Notes under the pieces: generated by a model
What the model was told of the DNA's origin: nothing
The model's database searches: none
What the model saw: only the letters and a program-made list of their open reading frames with translations
Shown here: piece after piece, positions 25,205 through 35,042 of the stretch
How positions within the stretch are numbered: the first letter of the stretch is position 1
Layout of the letters: every line of letters starts with the position of its first letter
Translations under genes and position numbers: made by a program
Assembly: GCF_002056795.1 (NCBI RefSeq)
Contig: NZ_CP020104.1
Coordinates: 496,001-560,000 of the forward strand
DNA length: 64,000 nt
Direction: 5' to 3'
Source of the DNA: Spirosoma aerolatum
GTDB lineage: Bacteria; Bacteroidota; Bacteroidia; Cytophagales; Spirosomataceae

Positions 25205-28200
25205 ATGGAGTATTCTCAGTTGCTTGTACGTCAGATTAACCGCTATTTACCCCTGGAGCTTCAGCAGCGGCCCGAGATGGCCAAATTCCTGGAGTCTGTT
25301 CAGCATTCATACCTTGCCTATGAACGGGACCGTGAATTAACCGAACGAGCCTTTGCTATTAGTGAAAAAGACTATATTGAGCTACACACCCGATTAAAAC
25401 GTGAGCTGGAAGTAAAGAAACTTTCCGTTCAAAAGCTGGAAGAAGCTGTTAACACGATCAGTGGATCGGAAATCCAGACAGACTCCAACGATTTATTGGC
25501 AATAGCCCGGTTGCTTCATCAGCAAATCAACAAACGAAAAAATGCCGAGAAGATATTCACCTCCCTGATCACCAATATGGAGAATGGGGTTCTGGTAGAG
25601 GACGAAAATCGGGCTGTTGTCTTTACCAACCAGGTTTTTTGCGATTTATTTGCCATACCTGCATCGCCCGAGTCGCTCCAGGGCGTCGACTGTACCAATG
25701 CAGCCGAAGCGTCTAAACACCTGTTCAAAGACCCCGATTGGTTTGTTCATCGTATTAATACCATTCTGGCTGAGAAAAAGCTGGTTCGGGGCGAAATTCT
25801 GGAACTGGCAAATGGTAGTATTTACCAACGAGATTATATCCCCATATTTCTTGAAGAAAATTACAAAGGCCATCTCTGGAGTTATACCAACATAACCGAA
25901 CAGAAGAAGAGCCGTGATGCCCTTGAGCAGAGTGAGTTGAAAAGCCGCCTGATTATGAATGGGGCTTTAGACGCTATAATTACGATTGACATTGAAGGAG
26001 TTATTACATTCTGGAATCCCCAGGCCGAAAAAATATTTGGATGGACAAGCCAGGAGGTACTTGGCCAGAAATTAGCCGACCTCATTATTCCGGCTGTCCA
26101 TCGGAGTGGTCATGAACGGGGTTTACAAGACTATGTAAAAACGAAGAGAGGTGTTGTGCTGGGCAAACAACTAGAGCTATCGGCCATAAATCGTAGCCAA
26201 AAAACATTTCCTATTGAGTTATACATCATTCCCTTAAAGCAGGGGGATGATGAATTCTTCTGTTCGTTTATCCGGGACATATCTGAACGTAAAAAGAATG
26301 AATCCGAGCTGGAAAAACTATCGCTCGTGGCCAGTGCCAATAAAAACGGGATCATCTTCGTCGGCCTGGACAATAAAATTTTCTGGTCGAACGATGGCTT
26401 TCAAAAGCTCACTCAATGTGGTGTTGATCAGGTTGTAGGTAAGTCCCTGCTTGAGTTGTGCCGGGGGCCTCATACGGATACCACGGATCAGGCTTTTATG
26501 GACAAAGCGTTTAAAAACGGAGAAAGCTTTAGCCATGAAGGGGTTTATTACAGGCAGGATAAAAGCTGGTTTTGGGCGCGCATAAGTGGTCAACCCATTA
26601 CCGACAGAGAGCAGACAATTACGCATTATTTTTTAATGGTGGAAGACATTTCCCAGGAAAAAATTGTGCAGCGACAGCTCAAAGAATATGAAGAAAAGTT
26701 GCGGATGGCGTTAACAAACGTTGGCGATAATTATTGGGAGCATGATTTTCGCACCCAGAAAACCTACTTTTCCAATCCAACGAACAAGTTATTAGGCTTT
26801 CCAATCGACCAGTCAACCGATCTCGCCAGTTTATGGTGGCGTCAGGTTCATCCGACCGATCGGCATTTACTGGAAGGAAATGACCGACAGTATAGAGCAG
26901 GCGTATTGACCCGCCATTCGATTGAATACCGGGTCATTCATAAAGACGGATCAATTAATTGGGTACTGGATCGGGGCGTAGTCATAGAGCAGGATGACGC
27001 CGGAAAACCGTTAAAAATCATTGGTACGCACATTGATATTACTCATCAGAAAGAGTTGGAAATCGCGCTCAAACGCGCCAAGGAAGTTGCCGAAGAATCA
27101 ACTCGCTCAAAAGAACTGTTTCTGGCCAACATGAGCCATGAAATCAGAACACCCATGAACGCCATTATGGGAATGAGCAATCAACTCAAAAAGACCCCGC
27201 TAACCGATCAGCAGCTATTTTATCTTAACACGATCCAATCGGCTTCTGATAACCTTCTGGTTATCATCGACGATATCCTCGATCTATCAAAAATCGAAGC
27301 CGGTAAACTGACCATCGAACAGATTGGCTTTGAGCCTCATCAGGTTATTAAGAAGGTGATGCAAATTATGAGTCACCGGGCCGAAGAAAAAGGATTGTTA
27401 TTTACGAATTCATTTTTCGATGACCGAATTGCACCCGTTTTAATAGGCGACCCTTACCGGCTAACACAAATATTTCTTAACCTGATTTCGAACGCGATTA
27501 AGTTTACAGATAAAGGTGGGGTCGATATACGGTGTCAGGTTATTGATGGAGAGGATACACAGCAAACCATTCGGGCAACAGTACAGGATACCGGTGTTGG
27601 TATGGATGAAGAGTTTGTCCAAACGATTTTCCAAACCTTCAGCCAGGAGGACGCTTCAATCAGCCGCCGTTTTGGCGGGACGGGACTCGGTATGAGTATC
27701 TGCAAGAATCTGGTTGAACTAATGGGGGGGCAGATACGGGTAGAAAGCCAAAAAGAAGCAGGTACCTGTGTGACATTTACTATTCCTTTTCGGAAAGGCG
27801 AATCCTGGCATTTGCCGCAAAAACAGCAGGAACAAATCAATACCGATTTGCTTTCGGGAAGTCAGATTCTGGTGGTGGACGATAACGAAATGAACCGGCT
27901 AGTGGCAGCTACCATCCTCAAAAATTATGGGGCCGTGATAGGGGAGGCACGGCAAGGGCTCGAAGCGATTGAAAAACTCGAACAGCAGCCTTACGACCTT
28001 GTTTTGATGGATGTTCAGATGCCGGTTATGGATGGCCTGGAAGCCACCCGCGAGATTCGGGCAACCTTAGAGAACCAATTGCCAATTATTGCTTTGACAG
28101 CCCTGGCCATACCGGGCGACCGCGAAAAGTTTCTGAAGGCTGGTATGAACGATTATCTGGCCAAACCGTTCGATGAGTCAAGTCTGCTGACTGTCGTAAC

Positions 28201-28606
28201 AAAATGGTTGGGGAAAGACGAGTACATCCCGACGCCCCATGCCAAAGCTCAAAAGCAGGATAGCTTATTTGACCTGGCAGAACTGCGATCCATTGCTCAG
28301 GGCGATGAAGAATTTGTTTTGGAAATGGTTACCATGTTTATTGATCTGGCACCTGCAGGGCTGGAAGAGATTAAAACAGCGTATCAGGCAAACGACTTCA
28401 AAAAAGTTGGCCAGGTTGCTCATCGGTTGCACCCTTCGGTGGCGACACTTGGCATTCATTCTATAACCGATGTGCTGAAAGACATGGATAAAAATGCGGA
28501 AACCTACCAGGCTTCTTTACAATTGGAAAACTTAATTACAAAACTGGACGAAGTGATTACGGAGGTTGTGAGTCAGTTAGTAACGCATGTGGGCTTACGT
28601 TCCTGA
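25205..28606 (+). CDS. Large hybrid histidine kinase: PAS repeats, HisKA, HATPase, receiver, Hpt
   Basis: This 1133-residue soluble kinase has no membrane segment. A helical N-terminus (1-120) is followed by about four PAS/PAC units (about 120-620; SFIRDISERKK, FLMVEDISQEK, IGTHIDITHQK mark their ends). The HisKA domain has H645 in ANMSHEIRTPMNAIMG. The ATPase domain carries NLISNAIKFTDKGG, DTGVGMDEE and GGTGLGMSI. The receiver domain has D936 in LVLMDVQMPVMDG, and a C-terminal Hpt domain has H1073 in GQVAHRLHP. This is a complete internal phosphorelay; the final response regulator must be elsewhere. It stands alone, so its signal (PAS ligand, redox or light) cannot be told. Confidence 0.95.
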   Translation: MEYSQLLVRQINRYLPLELQQRPEMAKFLESVQHSYLAYERDRELTERAFAISEKDYIELHTRLKRELEVKKLSVQKLEEAVNTISGSEIQTDSNDLLAIARLLHQQINKRKNAEKIFTSLITNMENGVLVEDENRAVVFTNQVFCDLFAIPASPESLQGVDCTNAAEASKHLFKDPDWFVHRINTILAEKKLVRGEILELANGSIYQRDYIPIFLEENYKGHLWSYTNITEQKKSRDALEQSELKSRLIMNGALDAIITIDIEGVITFWNPQAEKIFGWTSQEVLGQKLADLIIPAVHRSGHERGLQDYVKTKRGVVLGKQLELSAINRSQKTFPIELYIIPLKQGDDEFFCSFIRDISERKKNESELEKLSLVASANKNGIIFVGLDNKIFWSNDGFQKLTQCGVDQVVGKSLLELCRGPHTDTTDQAFMDKAFKNGESFSHEGVYYRQDKSWFWARISGQPITDREQTITHYFLMVEDISQEKIVQRQLKEYEEKLRMALTNVGDNYWEHDFRTQKTYFSNPTNKLLGFPIDQSTDLASLWWRQVHPTDRHLLEGNDRQYRAGVLTRHSIEYRVIHKDGSINWVLDRGVVIEQDDAGKPLKIIGTHIDITHQKELEIALKRAKEVAEESTRSKELFLANMSHEIRTPMNAIMGMSNQLKKTPLTDQQLFYLNTIQSASDNLLVIIDDILDLSKIEAGKLTIEQIGFEPHQVIKKVMQIMSHRAEEKGLLFTNSFFDDRIAPVLIGDPYRLTQIFLNLISNAIKFTDKGGVDIRCQVIDGEDTQQTIRATVQDTGVGMDEEFVQTIFQTFSQEDASISRRFGGTGLGMSICKNLVELMGGQIRVESQKEAGTCVTFTIPFRKGESWHLPQKQQEQINTDLLSGSQILVVDDNEMNRLVAATILKNYGAVIGEARQGLEAIEKLEQQPYDLVLMDVQMPVMDGLEATREIRATLENQLPIIALTALAIPGDREKFLKAGMNDYLAKPFDESSLLTVVTKWLGKDEYIPTPHAKAQKQDSLFDLAELRSIAQGDEEFVLEMVTMFIDLAPAGLEEIKTAYQANDFKKVGQVAHRLHPSVATLGIHSITDVLKDMDKNAETYQASLQLENLITKLDEVITEVVSQLVTHVGLRS

Positions 28607-28677
28607 GTGATTCAAGCAACGAAAGTCTTTACTTCGGTACGTGTGTACACCTTATGGTAGAAAGAACGCAAAATAGA

Positions 28678-29745
28678 TCAGAATATACCCGGACGGCCGA
28701 CTAGCAAGCGGCTGATTGGGCGGTAGTCAGTAAATTCGATATAGGGGGCTATATAACCCGGCTTAATGGGTTCTTCTTTGACCAGATCGGTGCTTAGGTA
28801 TTTCTTATTGCTGTCGCAGAGGATCGTGACAACCCGTGCTTCGGAGCCCATCTCGGCCTGTAAATTGATGGCTCCAATCAGATTGGCTCCCGACGAAATC
28901 CCGACGGCCACGCCCAACTGTAAGGCTAATTTTTGGGCTACCAGAATCGAGTCGCCGTCGCTGGCCTGAACTACTGGGTCAAGTTCGTTTAGCTTCAGGA
29001 TGTCGGGAATAAATTCATCGAAAAAGCCCTGAATACGGTGTGAGCCGGTTTTGTGCCCGACCGATAACGTGGGCGATTCGGCTGGTTCGAGTGGGTGGAC
29101 GCGAATATCGGGTTTGCGCGACTTCAGATACCGCCCTACACCCATGACCGTGCCACCCGTTCCGACGCCAGCCACAAAGGCATCGGGCGTAATATCGACT
29201 CCCTGAAGCTGGAGCCAGATTTCTTTACCCGTAGTGAGCCGGTGGGCTTCAGCATTGTATTGATTGGCAAACTGACGGGGCAAAAATACATGCGAGTCGG
29301 CAGCTGCCATTTCTTCCGATCGTCGGATAGCGCCCAGAAAACCACCCTCTTCTTTTGTAAACAGAATAATATCGGCACCCAGACTTCGGATAATATCGAT
29401 GCGTTCCTGACTGATACCGGCAGGCATGATGATGGTAACCGGGTGCCCCAGCGCCCGCCCAACGGCCGAAAACGCAATGCCCGAACTACCGCTGGTGGCT
29501 TCAATAATCCGGTCGCCGGGTTGGATATGCCCCTGACGATACGCCTGATGCAATACGTGCAAGGCCATACGGTCTTTCATGCTACCGGTCAGGTTGTAAT
29601 GCTCGCATTTCACGTAGAGGGAACGGGGCTGGCCTTGGTAGGTATAAAAAAGCTCCAGCATGGGCGTGTTACCCACCAGATGCCAGAGGTGCTCGAACTT
29701 TTCCTGAATGGCCGGCTTAATCGTCATTTCGGAGGAAGTAATCAT
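28678..29745 (-). CDS. PLP-dependent cysteine synthase family protein
   Basis: This 355-residue fold-type II PLP enzyme has the Schiff-base lysine K57 in YNLTGSMKDRMAL, the phosphate loop ATSGSSGIAFSAVGRALGH, and GVGTGGTVMGVGRYLK. The family covers O-acetylserine sulfhydrylase, cystathionine beta-synthase and relatives. The body is longer than CysK (about 310), has no CBS domains, and ends with a 30-residue extension, so the exact acceptor or donor is uncertain. It may make or degrade cysteine-type metabolites. It is convergent with the hybrid kinase gene. ATG starts at 29745 and 29727 are both possible. Confidence 0.88.
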   Translation of the reverse strand: MITSSEMTIKPAIQEKFEHLWHLVGNTPMLELFYTYQGQPRSLYVKCEHYNLTGSMKDRMALHVLHQAYRQGHIQPGDRIIEATSGSSGIAFSAVGRALGHPVTIIMPAGISQERIDIIRSLGADIILFTKEEGGFLGAIRRSEEMAAADSHVFLPRQFANQYNAEAHRLTTGKEIWLQLQGVDITPDAFVAGVGTGGTVMGVGRYLKSRKPDIRVHPLEPAESPTLSVGHKTGSHRIQGFFDEFIPDILKLNELDPVVQASDGDSILVAQKLALQLGVAVGISSGANLIGAINLQAEMGSEARVVTILCDSNKKYLSTDLVKEEPIKPGYIAPYIEFTDYRPISRLLVGRPGIF

Positions 29746-29848
29746 AGTGCTGATGAAAACTGTCGCTACAAATACGCAATTTTTTGCGAAAGAAGAGATA
29801 GAAGTTCATAAAGCTGCCGATAAGACCCCGTTTTACAAGCAAGAGTTG

Positions 29849-30346
29849 TTAGTAAGACTGGTTCTTATCAGCAGCAAGTACTCGTTCCCGACTGTTTACA
29901 CTACTGCCAAATACATTGATTTCTTTCAGAATGACCCGGCCCTTCAAGTCATCAACGAACAATGTGTTCTTGGGAATGTATGGTTGATCCTTATGACGGT
30001 AATCGACATAGATGAACGATACCGGAAGAATATAACTACCTATATACCGTAGATTGAGCGACGGTAATTTTTTTAATGCAGCTAAAACCATAGGTTCAAA
30101 GCCCAGATGAGCTCCTGTAGGGCTTTGATTCAGGATGGTTATATTCTGAACGCGGCCTTTATCGCCAACAGTAAATCCGGCAAAAATTCGCATGTATTTA
30201 CCCACCCACTCGGCATCGCGCGGATACTTGAGCCGACGTTTCAGTATAGTAGTAAACACCGGATCATCGCTTAACTCCTGATCGGAAGTTTGTGCCAAAC
30301 CTAGGTGACAAATAAATAGGAATGGTAATAGCCGCCAGATTTTCAT
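29849..30346 (-). CDS. Secreted TonB C-terminal-like domain protein
   Basis: This 165-residue protein has a signal peptide (MKIWRLLPFLFICHLGLAQ). The mature part resembles a TonB C-terminal beta-alpha-beta domain: LKYPRDAEWVGKYMRIFAGF, VGDKGRVQNITILNQSP and PMVLAALKKLPSLN. The usual TonB transmembrane anchor and proline-rich linker are missing, so it is unlikely to transduce energy itself. In Bacteroidota such stand-alone domains are common and poorly understood. It is separated from its neighbours by more than 100 bases on each side. Confidence 0.8.
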   Translation of the reverse strand: MKIWRLLPFLFICHLGLAQTSDQELSDDPVFTTILKRRLKYPRDAEWVGKYMRIFAGFTVGDKGRVQNITILNQSPTGAHLGFEPMVLAALKKLPSLNLRYIGSYILPVSFIYVDYRHKDQPYIPKNTLFVDDLKGRVILKEINVFGSSVNSRERVLAADKNQSY

Positions 30347-30461
30347 GATGATTTCTGAATATAACCCGACGTAAAGGTATCAGATTTAGGGATTGTACAG
30401 CTACGAATACATGAATAGGCTGGCGCTAGGTATACGGTCGTGGGCTAAGCTGAAATTCTGT

Positions 30462-30692
30462 TTAACCGATTCGAATCACTCGGTGTCGGCACTTGTAGCA
30501 GAAATAAGTGCGGGTCGGAATGAAAAACAGTAGGTACTTGAGTACAAAAGGGCGGGGAGTTCGGTCCAGCGCCTGGGCATCCTGGCAGGTGGGGCACCGG
30601 CGTCGGAAGGTGAGCCATTTAATGTATAACCGAAATGGATTCGCTTTCCCGGCCGGTGAATTTGTGCCAGAAATATTAGATTGGATAGTCAT
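30462..30692 (-). CDS. Small zinc-ribbon-like protein
   Basis: This 76-residue basic protein carries two cysteine pairs, C33-PT-C36 and C65-YK-C68, spaced by about 28 residues with a short hydrophobic stretch between (VLKYLLFFIPT). The arrangement suggests a zinc ribbon, possibly membrane-associated. No family is recognised. It lies downstream of the cytochrome gene on the same strand but beyond a terminator, so it is probably expressed separately. Confidence 0.65.
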   Translation of the reverse strand: MTIQSNISGTNSPAGKANPFRLYIKWLTFRRRCPTCQDAQALDRTPRPFVLKYLLFFIPTRTYFCYKCRHRVIRIG

Positions 30693-30850
30693 GATAGAGG
30701 AAGTTTATATGGATAAATTTACCACTTATCAGGAAGGCTCTTTGTTAACTTTATTATCTGGCGAATTGTCTGTGAAATAGCTAATAGTAGCTTAATTAAG
30801 TGAAAAATCCGGTTTTTGCCAGCTTGAAAAACGTTGTGGGATTTACCTAA

Positions 30851-30896
30851 AAAAGCCGGATTAACGAAATCAGAAGGCTTCGTTAATCCGGCTTTT
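30851..30896. terminator. Intrinsic terminator after the cytochrome gene
   Basis: An 18-bp perfect stem pairs 30851-30868 (AAAAGCCGGATTAACGAA) with 30879-30896 around a 10-base loop. On the minus strand the stem is followed by TTTTTTAGG, placing it as terminator for the cytochrome fusion gene that ends at 30942. Confidence 0.9.
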
Positions 30897-30904
30897 AAGA
30901 TTGA

Positions 30905-30920
30905 CTCACTACGTAGTGAG
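30905..30920. repeat. 16-bp perfect palindrome
   Basis: CTCACTACGTAGTGAG is an exact palindrome located between the cytochrome stop codon (30942) and the terminator. It could be a protein-binding site or a small mRNA hairpin; there is no further evidence for either. Confidence 0.6.
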
Positions 30921-30941
30921 CCAGGTGGGTGTACTACCTTT

Positions 30942-32957
30942 TTAAGGCTTAGGCTCTCCGGCCGATGTACTGCCAGCCGCAGGAGCAAGGGAGTTGATCC
31001 AGGCTGCAATTTTCAGCGCGTCGGCTTTAGGCACCTGCGGCATGGGTGGCATTTCGGTCGCATAGTCGGGCCAGTTGTGAGGCTTCGGATTATAGATCAA
31101 CTCCACAATCTGGTCGTTGGTGTATTTGCGTTTGGCAACATCGGCAAAAGCCGGACCTACCTGACGCTTATTGGCCTGATGGCAGGCAACACAGGTATGC
31201 CGCGTGAGCAACCCTTTTACTTCTTCGTAGGTAGGAGCTTTCGCCATCGTCACGGCCTGACCTTCTACCAACTTGGGTTTGCCGCCGGTAGTTGCTTTAG
31301 CGGGCGCCTTTTTGCCGGCTGCCGGAGTGGTAGTAGCGGGCGCAGGGGCTGGAGCTGTTGCGGGTGCTGCTGCCGAATTTTTCGTACTTACTTCGCTCAT
31401 CGCCAGCTTTTCACCGTCTGGGATGTTGTTGAGTGTATAATACGCAATAGGGTGAACCAGTGAGTAAGACCCTTCGGCTCCACGAACGCCATCGAGGGTC
31501 AACTGGTGGATATAATACCGACGCAGATCGCCAACGATGAGTCGGGCTTTCAGACCATCGGCCGATACTTTTACCCCTTTGATAGGTAAAGCCTCTTTGT
31601 TGATGGTTGGACTACCATAAACCGGGTGATATTTGTACAGAAAGCTTTCGACCCGGTAAGAGGCCAGGTCTTCGGCTGTTTTCCGGTCGACGGGCTTCGT
31701 AAATTCGACTTCAAACCCATCGGGCATGGCTTTTACGGTACGCATCTCAAACGGGATAGCACCATTCCAGACCAGCCGTTGTAAACCTTCGTTGGCATCC
31801 CCAGCCGATCCCCAGCCCCGGTTGGTTTCGCCTACAAACAGGGAACCGTCTTTGGCAAAGGCCATTCGTAACACGCCCGACCGGAACCCGTTCCGAAACT
31901 CGATAGCACCGCCCTGGTATTCGCCATTGACCTTTTCCATGAATATCCGCGAGATTTTACTCATGCCCTGATCGCCCACCAGCAACTGACCCGAAAAGGG
32001 GCCGAATGTACCCTGCGGAATTTCCAGAATTTCGGAGTTTGAGATACCCAGAATACCATGAGGCAGCCAAACCGCAGGGGTCTGGATGTCGGCACTGGGG
32101 AATTTCTCTTTCATCTGATAGAGCAGATTCGGCGTTTCATTCACCACGTTTTCGGGTTTGATGGCCCGACCGTTTTCGTCCCGGCGTTTGCGTTCGTCGA
32201 TCTTGGCATCGAATTGCTCAGTAGTTAGCTTAACGGGCGAATTAGCCATGCTCGACCAGCGTAAACCGGCAGGGTGGCCGACAAAGGCCCCTTTCTTCAC
32301 ATGCACAACACCTCCCGAGCCCATCCAGTCGCCCTGGTTATCGGCATAGAACAGCTCACCGTCAAAAATGCCCAGTCCGCAGGGAGAGCGCATGCCCGTG
32401 GCCCAGGGTTGCATGGTGCCATTTTCACTGATTTTCATGGTCCAGCCCCGCCAGGGAACGCGGCTTTCGCCCCGCCACCATTCTTCATCACCAAAGGCTA
32501 CGTTTCCCGTTACGAAAAACTGGCCATCGGGCGCAATTTTAGGCCCGAAGCTATATTCATGGTAATGGCCTGATAGTGGCCAGGCGTAGACTGTTTCAAA
32601 AATGTCGGCTTTCCCGTCTTTGTTTGAGTCGATCATTTTGGTGAGTTCGCCCCGCTGTGCACAATAGAGTGCCCCATCCTTGTAGGTCAGTCCCAATATT
32701 TCGTGCAGACCTGAAGCGAACTTGCGGAAAAAAGGCTTTCGGCTGGTCGGATTTTCAATGATCCAGACATCACCCCGGCGGGTAGCTACCCCAATATTGC
32801 CATCGGGTAAGGTAGTCAGGCCACCCACTTCGAGCAGCGTGCCTTCGGGAGCACTAACTTTCAGAATTCTAAAAAAGTCCTCTTCCTTGGGCGATTCCTG
32901 CGCCACCGCCACCGAAAAGAGGCCTAGGGAAAAGAGGGTTGTCAGTATCTTTTTCAT
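30942..32957 (-). CDS. Periplasmic sugar-dehydrogenase-like propeller fused to cytochrome c
   Basis: This 671-residue protein has a signal peptide (MKKILTTLFSLGLFSVAVAQ), then a beta-propeller domain (about 25-520; GGLTTLPDGNIGVATRRGDV, SGLHEILGLTYKDG, GMRSPCGLG) of the soluble quinoprotein/NHL type. An Ala-Pro-Lys linker (about 525-560) joins it to a class I cytochrome c with the haem site C589-VA-C592-H593 and a Met ligand in EMPPMPQ. It may oxidise a substrate and hand electrons to haem, but key quinone-binding residues were not verified. It lies 77 bases downstream of a DUF1080 protein gene on the same strand, which suggests a common sugar-oxidation role. Confidence 0.88.
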   Translation of the reverse strand: MKKILTTLFSLGLFSVAVAQESPKEEDFFRILKVSAPEGTLLEVGGLTTLPDGNIGVATRRGDVWIIENPTSRKPFFRKFASGLHEILGLTYKDGALYCAQRGELTKMIDSNKDGKADIFETVYAWPLSGHYHEYSFGPKIAPDGQFFVTGNVAFGDEEWWRGESRVPWRGWTMKISENGTMQPWATGMRSPCGLGIFDGELFYADNQGDWMGSGGVVHVKKGAFVGHPAGLRWSSMANSPVKLTTEQFDAKIDERKRRDENGRAIKPENVVNETPNLLYQMKEKFPSADIQTPAVWLPHGILGISNSEILEIPQGTFGPFSGQLLVGDQGMSKISRIFMEKVNGEYQGGAIEFRNGFRSGVLRMAFAKDGSLFVGETNRGWGSAGDANEGLQRLVWNGAIPFEMRTVKAMPDGFEVEFTKPVDRKTAEDLASYRVESFLYKYHPVYGSPTINKEALPIKGVKVSADGLKARLIVGDLRRYYIHQLTLDGVRGAEGSYSLVHPIAYYTLNNIPDGEKLAMSEVSTKNSAAAPATAPAPAPATTTPAAGKKAPAKATTGGKPKLVEGQAVTMAKAPTYEEVKGLLTRHTCVACHQANKRQVGPAFADVAKRKYTNDQIVELIYNPKPHNWPDYATEMPPMPQVPKADALKIAAWINSLAPAAGSTSAGEPKP

Positions 32958-33034
32958 GACGATATATCGTTGAAGAATGAATAATGGAAGCGGATTTTAG
33001 CAACCAGCCCGCAATACTCATTGTCAATTATTCA

Positions 33035-34921
33035 TTAAAATAAGATGGTGTAAGTCACTTTCCCTTTTACCGGCACAATCAACTCCTGCCGACCGTTGCT
33101 TTCGCGGATAGCCGGTTTAGCGCCCGCTACGTTGTCGATGCGAACATAAGCCTGATCGTCGACCAGATACATCCCATTTTCGAGGGCACTGATGCTGGCA
33201 CCACTGATGATCCGGGCATATAAATCGCTGGCAGGGTTGGTGACGGTCACCTCACGCTGGATACCATGCCCATCGCTAAGTACCCGAATTTTATCATCGA
33301 CCGAAGCACCGTAACTCTGATACCGGAATGTAGGTAGGTCGTTTTCGTCAAGGACATACCCTTTTGGGCGGAAACCGGAGCCTGTTGTATCGGCTACCCA
33401 GTTGGCCTGGGGCGACGATAACTTGCTCAGGAAAAGCACGGGAGCACCCAGTCGCTGCACCATACCTCTTGGGCGCGACGAGCCATCACCCCGATCGTGC
33501 CACATGGGCGTCGCGTCCAGAAACCCACCCCGCCAGACCTGTACCAATGCTCCTTTGTCCAGATCATAGGTGTAATGCACCTGCTCTGGGCTCCCTACAG
33601 AAATCGCGTGGGTAACCCGAAGTGTGCGGCCCTGCGTATTCTTTTCGCCCGGCATATCCATAAAGCTACGCAGGATGGTATTGGTTGGCGCTTCAACGAT
33701 GATCGGGTCAACTTCTTCGCCAGTGCTGCCAGCGCCTTCGCTGATCACAAATTCCCGTACTCCCGGACCGGCAACGGTTAACCCCAGAGCCGGTTGAGCC
33801 CAGTCGACAAATTTCGAATAGAGCAACTCAAACGGCAGGTCGCCCTTAGGGAGTGTCGCTTTGCCGCTGGCATTCCATTCGCCAGGAGCTACAACAACCT
33901 GATTGTTGATTTTCATTTGACCACCACCACCCGGTACGCCCAGATTGAACCGGTATTCGCCCGGTTCTGAAACGCGGAGCGTACCCCGATACCGAATCAG
34001 AAACTCGTTCGGAATCCGACTCACCGCAGCCGACAAAACTTTGGTAGCCCCTTCCGATTCAGGGGCTGTTTTGTCGTATTCGGGCTCTTTCTGAAACTTC
34101 CCTTTATAGACCGAATACGTCAGGTTCAACAGCTCTGGCCGGGGCTTGTCGTACATCACATAGCGGATGTTGCGGATGGCTACGGCACCATGATCGCCCT
34201 GGATACGGATAGGGCCCATGGCACTTTCCGTATCGAAGGCCGAACCGCGCGTTGGGCCGGTCAGCTCAACATCATCCTGAATCACCACGCCGTTTAATTC
34301 AATCCGAATGACACGGGCATTTTCAGTTTTTTGTCCGTTGGCGTTGAACCGGGGTGCCTGAAACGAGATTTTCAGATGTTGCCACAAACCGGGGGCACGA
34401 CTGACATTCTGACGAGCGGCATGGCCTTCGTAGCCTTTCTGACCTTCTGGCCGTTTTTCATCCCATCGTTCATAAACGCCCCCATTATCGTGTACGTTTG
34501 GCGCCCGCACATCCCAGCTATCGCGAAGCTGGATCTCGTATCGGCCTTGCAGATACACGCCCGAATTGGATTTGGAGGCCATCATATACTCTAGCTCCAG
34601 ATCAATATCACCGTGTTGCAGGGTCGTAAACAGATCATATTTGTACGGATTTTTAGGATCGGCTGTTGGGTGAGCCAGTGGAATGTTTGCCAGAATACCC
34701 GTGCCTTTTGTGGTGACAAGGCTGTTTTCTTTGGCTAAATCGGCCCGAACACCACCAACAATACGCCAGTTGGGAGTTGGTGATACAAATGCGCTTAAGT
34801 CGTTGAGGGGTAGCGAAATACCTGGTGACGGAGCCGGTTGGCCCAGCGAAAGTCCAGCTCCAAGGGCCCATAAAATGCCCACTAGCCCGCTAAAACGAGC
34901 TGAAAGGGATAGGTTTACCAT
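33035..34921 (-). CDS. DUF1080 (3-keto-disaccharide hydrolase) domain protein with PA14-like domain
   Basis: This 628-residue protein has an N-terminal signal peptide (ending LSLGQ). Residues about 45-255 are a concanavalin-like DUF1080 domain (SNSGVYLQGRYEIQLRDSW, APGLWQHLKISFQAP, MGPIRIQGDHGAVAIRNIRY). A PA14-like segment follows (about 265-395; FLIRYRGTLRVSEPGEYRF), then a C-terminal beta region of unknown type. DUF1080 proteins include 3-keto-disaccharide hydrolases. It heads a two-gene minus-strand unit with the cytochrome fusion and diverges from a second DUF1080 gene at 35043. It is exported to the periplasm or surface; the substrate is not known. Confidence 0.9.
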   Translation of the reverse strand: MVNLSLSARFSGLVGILWALGAGLSLGQPAPSPGISLPLNDLSAFVSPTPNWRIVGGVRADLAKENSLVTTKGTGILANIPLAHPTADPKNPYKYDLFTTLQHGDIDLELEYMMASKSNSGVYLQGRYEIQLRDSWDVRAPNVHDNGGVYERWDEKRPEGQKGYEGHAARQNVSRAPGLWQHLKISFQAPRFNANGQKTENARVIRIELNGVVIQDDVELTGPTRGSAFDTESAMGPIRIQGDHGAVAIRNIRYVMYDKPRPELLNLTYSVYKGKFQKEPEYDKTAPESEGATKVLSAAVSRIPNEFLIRYRGTLRVSEPGEYRFNLGVPGGGGQMKINNQVVVAPGEWNASGKATLPKGDLPFELLYSKFVDWAQPALGLTVAGPGVREFVISEGAGSTGEEVDPIIVEAPTNTILRSFMDMPGEKNTQGRTLRVTHAISVGSPEQVHYTYDLDKGALVQVWRGGFLDATPMWHDRGDGSSRPRGMVQRLGAPVLFLSKLSSPQANWVADTTGSGFRPKGYVLDENDLPTFRYQSYGASVDDKIRVLSDGHGIQREVTVTNPASDLYARIISGASISALENGMYLVDDQAYVRIDNVAGAKPAIRESNGRQELIVPVKGKVTYTILF

Positions 34922-34995
34922 AGATTTATCATAAGATTTGAAGGGCGAAAGTTACATTTTTTCCGGCTAAAAGACTGCGAATGATTAGTTCGACT

Positions 34996-35003
34996 TATCT
35001 TTG
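34996..35003 (+). promoter_or_regulatory. Bacteroidota-type -7 promoter box
   Basis: TATCTTTG matches TAnnTTTG and lies 39 bases before the ATG of the DUF1080 gene at 35043. No convincing -33 TTG is seen at the expected spacing, so confidence is moderate. Confidence 0.5.
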
Positions 35004-35042
35004 ACCGTTTTACAACGAATCCATTAACTCGAAACATTTTCC

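Noticed and set aside
29708..30052. Plus-strand frame opposite the cysteine-synthase start and the TonB-like gene
   Set aside because: Both overlapped genes are better supported; the frame has no recognisable motif.
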